From: Tigriopus japonicus | Lineage: Eukaryota; Arthropoda; Copepoda; Harpacticoida; Harpacticidae | NCBI GenBank assembly: GCA_010645155.1 | Contig: CM021319.1 | Location: 19,054 to 83,053, forward strand | DNA: 64,000 bases | Direction of reading: 5' to 3' | Part shown: one piece after another, positions 59,601 through 64,000 of the stretch | How positions within the stretch are numbered: position 1 is the first letter of the stretch | How the letters are laid out: the number at the start of each line of letters is the position of its first letter | The notes under the pieces: generated by a model | Seen by the model: the letters and a program-made list of their open reading frames with translations, nothing else | Databases searched by the model: none | What the model was told of the DNA's origin: nothing | Position numbers and translations under genes: made by a program

Positions 59601-60501
59601 TGTTGTAGGGATGAGTCGAAACACATTCGACCAACAACCCGCTCATCATTTTCATTGACAATCGAAATTAGTGATTCTTCATTATTCTTCGTTGAAGCTA
59701 TAGAGTGTTTAAAATTACTGTTGCTAATTTTCTTCTTCGTCATGGTTCTGAAATTGCTTAAATTGGCCCCAGTTTTGGAAACTCATCAAGGGTGTACGTC
59801 TTTTTATTCTTTCTAGGAATTGGTTTCTTTATCGACTTCCGCTGTTTCCCGAACGTATTCTCGCTCAAAGTGGTCAAAATCTCTTCCGAGATAAAATGGC
59901 TCGAAAAAACTACACTAATCTAGTGACCTATTCTAATATGGACTTGGAAGCTTATAAATATTCATTTTCCCGGAAAAGTGAGTATCCTCCATTTCAACTT
60001 TTGAGGACGAGTCCTTACGAAAAAGTGGGGTTATTAAACACCGGTGAAGTACTAGTACGTTGAGGCTCCATAAGATGGCATTGACAAGACATTGAAAACG
60101 CTTCGTTTTGAAGTTACTCCTTTCATTAAGCTGACATTGAACCGCATGTTTTATTCAACATGAAGGCTTCCGTGAAGGAGAAGAACACGCTCCGTTGAAG
60201 GGAATAAATTATGCTGATTACTCATGAAGAAGGCTCTTCTGGTCCTTTCTTGGAAAGGTCCCTACGCATTCAGATATGCCTCCTCGTATTCAGATGGCAA
60301 TAATATTCCTTTTCAATATGACTCCCGTCGATTCTCAGTCTCTGAATACTGATTTAACAGACGGACATCGTTTCAGGTGATTGGACAGGTCCAGTGAACT
60401 ACATTCGTAACTTTCCATCTCATCCTTGGATTCCAATACCTCTCTCGAGTGGAATTATTCAAGTACCCACCCTCTTCATTATTGGAGGTCAAGATACAGA
60501 G
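53658..60501 (+). CDS. epoxide-hydrolase-like alpha/beta hydrolase, altered active site, 3' end missing
   Basis: Five exons: 53658-53912, 58490-58640, 58965-59223, 59817-59977 and 60377-60501, all with GT..AG borders and agreeing phases, giving 317 residues. Residues 14-29 form an N-terminal membrane anchor (MLLLFYGLVFLILSQV). The EPHX3/4-type entry motif VPPHCLADSSLGRHMFVKIG comes next, then YHYVESG, the oxyanion region CLHDFADFW (residues 105-113; family HGFPEFW), and GFGDSDKP. The nucleophile elbow is LIGHGMGG, then comes the lid part, and the acid block IIGGQDTE has D315. Known family members use Asp in GHDWGG as the nucleophile. Here residue 176 is Gly, and HGxP is HDFA, so hydrolase activity is doubtful. 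The exon with the catalytic His is not found. Intron 1 is 4.6 kb and holds three mobile elements. The ATG at 53658 starts the anchor directly. Confidence 0.85.
55211..55429. mobile_element. hAT-type MITE in intron 1 of the hydrolase gene
   Basis: 219 bp. Ends CAGGGGTCGGCAACCGGT and, inverted, CAGGGGTCGGCAATCAC. 8-bp duplication ATCTAGGT / GTCTAGGT with one mismatch. Contains repeated TGGGCC phrases. Related to 14720-14901. Confidence 0.85.
55897..56355 (+). mobile_element. palindromic MITE family, copy 4
   Basis: Left end AGAAGCACTGAATTTCTGG, right end CCAGAAAAATTCAGCGGTTC. Inner halves CAATCGAATGCTAGAGTG and TTTCGATTGAGCTGAAAA are inverted. It lies in intron 1 of the hydrolase gene. Confidence 0.85.
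56514..56760 (-). mobile_element. tRNA-derived SINE with LINE-like tail
   Basis: On the minus strand the head reads GGAAGATGGTGTAGCGCAGT, then TGATTAACGCGC, then ATGGGTTCGAACCCAGGTC (clear B-box), closing on TCTTCC, which pairs with the start. The anticodon arm is short and the D arm has extra bases, so it is tRNA-derived and not a working tRNA. The body has GTCTAGTGGATACTCGCC and the 3' end is CTCGCAATAAAGATTATTAT, shared with 11160-11320 and the LINE end at 10432. Confidence 0.8.
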
Positions 60502-60757
60502 GTGTGTATAAAATACTATCATAGACTTGACATCAAGGCTTGGGTTATTCAAGTTGTATAAAATCATTCTGTAATGGTATGGTTGAATAACCATATTCTG
60601 TAATGGTTCTAAAGATCAATGCAAGCATGACCTTGAGTAGTTTCATTGGGTACAATGAGATTTAGGTGAACATTCCCAAAGCAGAGGAAGAGTTACCTTG
60701 CCATGCTGTAACAAGATATAGGGGGAGTGTCAGAGGTGTTCTCGACTCATGTAAATC

Positions 60758-60824
60758 ATGGTGAAAAAGGCAGCCCAAACGACAATGGTGCTGAGTTATG
60801 TTCCGTGGGTTTTAGCGTTGGCAG
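60758..60824 (+). CDS. possible first exon, signal-peptide-like
   Basis: ATG at 60758 reads MVKKAAQTTMVLSYVPWVLALAG and ends at a strong donor (GCAG/GTAAGG). This is a basic start plus a hydrophobic core, typical of the first exon of a secreted arthropod protein. No second exon was found downstream. It lies 256 bp after the last visible exon of the hydrolase gene, so it is a separate gene if real. Confidence 0.3.
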
Positions 60825-62322
60825 GTAAGGCACAAAAGGACTGCTCGATTTAAGGCGAAGTCTCTTGGGGGAAAATATTTTCGATGCCAAAAGACAATCA
60901 AAATATGTTATTTCAAGTTGATTCTCAGACTGCAACAACCTCCAACAATCAAACTACAAACTAAATCCACATGGTTATTGGTTTAACAGATTACTCTGTC
61001 CATTGTTTTTGGTCAGAAGGAAATCTTTCGGTGAATAACTCAAACAAAATAGGCGGTGAGATAAAAACATACGGTCTGTGAGTTTAACACGAGAGAGCTT
61101 TAGGCGCAAAAAAGGAGTGGTTTTGTGCGCCATTTAGGGCAAATTTCCCGAAATAAAGAATTTTCCTACTCTGTGCCTACTTACAAGTTAGTTTGAGGCG
61201 CCAAATACGACGTGCAAAGTGCTCAAGGTTTGGTTCATTTTGTACCCTACGACCCTGGTAGCCCTCTAGTGTAGCCTTGGTTTTTTTCAGTTTTACCATA
61301 GATAAATAAATAAAATAGAGATATATCAATTTAGACGACGCCAAAATCGTCCTCTATGAGGGATTACCTGACAACATTGTTAAAAATGATGGTTTCATAA
61401 GAAACGTCATAGAGTGCGCTCGCTACCTTGTTTGTAACGCAAATATCCTTTTTGAAATTTGATTCTCAGAGTCAATCGAGAAAATACAGCCTGCGTCATC
61501 TAACGGCCACGGATCAAACAAGTGTCGCCGTCGTCTGCCTGCTTAGGTAGAACTGAGAAGTCTGGAGCTGGTTTGTGGTTTTACGCTCGTCCAAAACTTT
61601 CTCTCAATGTCAACAGTAAAGCTTGAAGTGGCCAAAAAGGAATAAGAGCAAGATAATAACTTAGTGTACATATTTCTATAATGCTTGGTAAGAAAGTACA
61701 CAAAACTTGTGCTTAACTATCCTGCCTAATTAATCCAGGAACATTAGCATTTTATCATTGTGTAGTTTGAATTAGTGCAATACTTTACATACTTTGTTCC
61801 AGCCACTTTTAGTTTTTAGACCAGAAAAAGAGTGGTCCTTATTTTAGTTGCCTTTGGGAAGCGCCGTGTCTGGAACAAAGTTCAAATATGGGAACAAGGC
61901 CCTTTCTTGGAGGAGAGAAGAGAAAATTTTGATTTAATGCCAGCAATAGAACTGGCAACAAGTTCTGAGAACCAGCAGCTTGAAGAATTGACATTTTAAA
62001 AGTGGAGTGGAACTCTCCGAGATAGACGGCAAATATTGAATCAAGTCCGTCAATATCTTTGCCAAATACGATAAAATGTCTTCCTGTGTTTCATTTCGTT
62101 TTTGAAGTATTGGGAAGCAAGAACTTGGCCTCGTTTTTTTGTTCAGCTTTTGGCTTCTTGTTGTAGAACAAAAGGTGTTTTTTTTCCTTCTCTGGCATTA
62201 GGTTTACCATAATTGATGGCTTTCTTTTGTATTTATTTGAGAACCAAGGCACTTTAATTTTTTGTGGGAATCTTTTGGTAATTGGGCCAAATTGCTCAGT
62301 TACCCAACATTTTATCGCCATA
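60825..62322. other. AT-rich intergenic or intronic
   Basis: I searched here for the missing last exon of the hydrolase gene (an H-W block) and did not find it. No other feature supported. Confidence 0.4.
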
Positions 62323-62330
62323 GAAATAAG

Positions 62331-63586
62331 TAGGGACAGGAACTTGAAACGAATAAACTTATTAGCCTTTTTTACCCTTATTCGTCGCGACAAATTTATT
62401 CGTCTAATTTGGATTTTATTCGTCATTTTTCGTCTAAATAGTCAAAAATTGGAACTTTTCTTAGATTTGAAGCTTTTTTCTCAAATTTAGAGTCAAATAG
62501 ACACTTTTTAAAAAGTTCAACGCCAAAACTTGGGCAACAAAATATGATCCACACTTACATTTTAACTAGTAGAGTTTTCAGACACAAAGAAAGAAAATTG
62601 GATTGAAAAGGCTATCTGACTATTCGAAGAATTAATGTCAGCAATCTGCTTCTAAATATTGCTCTATTGAAAACGTTGAAGTAAGGGCGGTTTTGAGCTC
62701 TTGGTTTTTTTAAATTTATATGTTCCACTGACCATTTCTTGCTTATTCGGCACTTTTCCGTTTGTTAACTTAGTAGGTTTTGCCGTTTTGCACAAGGGTG
62801 CAGCTGTTAATTACAGCAATTACAAGTGACGTCATCATTTTTGGCGGAAAAAAAGTTCGAAAGACCTGTATTTCTGATGAGCGTGCGAGGTAACTAAAAC
62901 AAAGGTTTAGGCCTGGTGATTGCAACAATGCCTTTCTTATCTGCGCAAATTGAAGTTGAAATAGCAATTCTTGATATTGTTTTGCAAAAAAGTATGTTTG
63001 TTGCTTTTATCTAAAATTTCGCTACAAAAGTTGAGAGGGTTCTTCCAAACTTTGAAATTAGGAATGCCTGACTTTGAATACCAAGATGGCCAGAGGAGAT
63101 CAGTTCCTGGGGCAACTAAACCTAAACACAACTAATTTGTTTAATTGAAGGCTTCCAATTTCTCCATTTGTTTTCAAATTATTTTGCAATGCTTCTCAAC
63201 ATACATTAACTATGCCATTGCCCAAAAATGCAACATTTTTCGAAATTCTGACCCTTGAAAACTGAGATTTTTTTGGCAAGCCTACACTGCTAACGGCAGT
63301 TAGAGACGGCAGCAGGTCCGTAAAATGATGCGGTAATCACTCCCGTTGGGCCACACATTTTGTCTACTTTAGGGGCAGCTGTTTGAATCCTCTTCACAGG
63401 CAATTCATTAGTCTTTTTTGCCGTGTGAGTCAGTTTTTTCGTCTTTTTTGTCGTATTTGTCAGGATTTTTCGTCTTTTTTCGTCTAATCGGGCAATTTTA
63501 TTCGTCTTTATTCGTCTAATTAGGTAATTTTATTCGTCTTTTTCGTCTAATTTGACAGTTTTATTCGTCTTAACTTCCTGTCTCTA
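62331..63586. mobile_element. hAT-type non-autonomous element (1.26 kb)
   Basis: Ends TAGGGACAGGAACTTGAAAC and, inverted, TAGAGACAGGAAGTTAAGAC. 8-bp duplication GAAATAAG / GAAATAAC with one mismatch. Both subterminal regions carry repeated TTTATTCGTCTAATT phrases (62380-62440 and 63420-63570), inverted relative to each other only at the tips. No transposase. Confidence 0.8.
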
Positions 63587-63594
63587 GAAATAAC

Positions 63595-64000
63595 GAATTA
63601 AGAATTACGAAATAACGAACAAAGTCGCAAAAGCTTTTGTGCCAAAATTCATGCCTATTCACCTCTTTTGTGATGACAAATCGACCCTCGCAGACTCTTT
63701 GCAAAATTAAAAGAAAAAAAAGAGTTCAGTTCAAATTCAGTTTCTTGCAGTAGTATTGAATATGCCTGTGAATAATATGGCACATTTCATCGAAATAATC
63801 TAGCAACACTGGGACTGCCAGCCTGAACAGCGTTGCCAGGTGGCAGCATTATTGCCTTTTTTGCAAAAGTGGTGGCACAAAAACTCCAATGGCAGGTGGC
63901 AGTGGGGCAGAACGTGGCAGAAAATGGAAAACAATCCTGGTAATGAAGAATTTTACGGGCAATGAGAAAGAAATGTGGCATAAAATGGAAGCACCAACGA
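63595..64000. other. intergenic at the window edge
   Basis: GTTGCCAGGTGGCAGCATTA and several GTGGCAG phrases at 63830-63920 suggest a simple repeat or the start of another element that runs out of the window. Confidence 0.4.

Noticed and set aside
63800..63900. HWDCQPEQ-like text resembling the missing His exon of the hydrolase
   Set aside because: It lies in a GTGGCAG-rich repeat, the upstream acceptor is weak, and the match is only a few residues.

Overview
The window looks like a piece of an invertebrate nuclear genome, most likely an arthropod and plausibly a crustacean such as a copepod. It is AT-rich, has spliced genes with GT..AG introns, and is dense in transposons. The organism call is inference. 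It rests on the animal-type epoxide-hydrolase-like gene, a four-TM protein resembling an arthropod family, THAP and tRNA-derived SINE content, and introns ranging from about 60 bp to several kb. All alignments were made by eye.

Region by region: 1-2.3 kb holds a 19-bp satellite, a tRNA-derived SINE split by a foldback element whose arms are 17-bp tandem repeats, and a palindromic MITE. From 2.95 to 10.46 kb a non-LTR retrotransposon fragment is split by a 6.3-kb two-gene DNA transposon (3792-10105) with 293-bp terminal inverted repeats. One gene encodes a SAP-SWIM-YqaJ nuclease (+ strand) and the other a THAP-DDE transposase (- strand), converging tail to tail. This matches the ISL2EU (IS4EU) group of PIF/Harbinger-like elements. 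It carries two nested MITEs, one of them inside the nuclease coding exon. From 10.5 to 14.3 kb there are two SINEs, the first exons of a possible small secreted protein, and a 2.1-kb gag-only LTR retrotransposon with identical LTRs. From 14.7 to 31 kb there are hAT-type MITEs, a serine/glycine-coding minisatellite, a rearranged mariner with perfect 205-bp inverted repeats, and a decayed LINE carrying a mariner insertion.

Two host genes are well supported by consistent splice phases. The first is a minus-strand gene for a 194-residue four-TM protein (39176 to 34708). The second is a plus-strand epoxide-hydrolase-like alpha/beta hydrolase (five exons, 53658-60501, last exon missing) in which both the HGxP motif and the nucleophile position are changed. 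Three weaker isolated exons (11731, 24846, 60758) and one doubtful internal exon (31663-31844, -) are also listed. The rest is AT-rich intergenic or intronic DNA with more hAT and mariner MITEs and four copies of a ~440-bp palindromic family.

Taken together, the mobile elements form a nested record. SINEs, MITEs and LINEs are interrupted by younger insertions whose target-site duplications are mostly still readable, and SINEs here share a 3' tail with a LINE. That shared tail suggests, but does not prove, that the LINE mobilises them.
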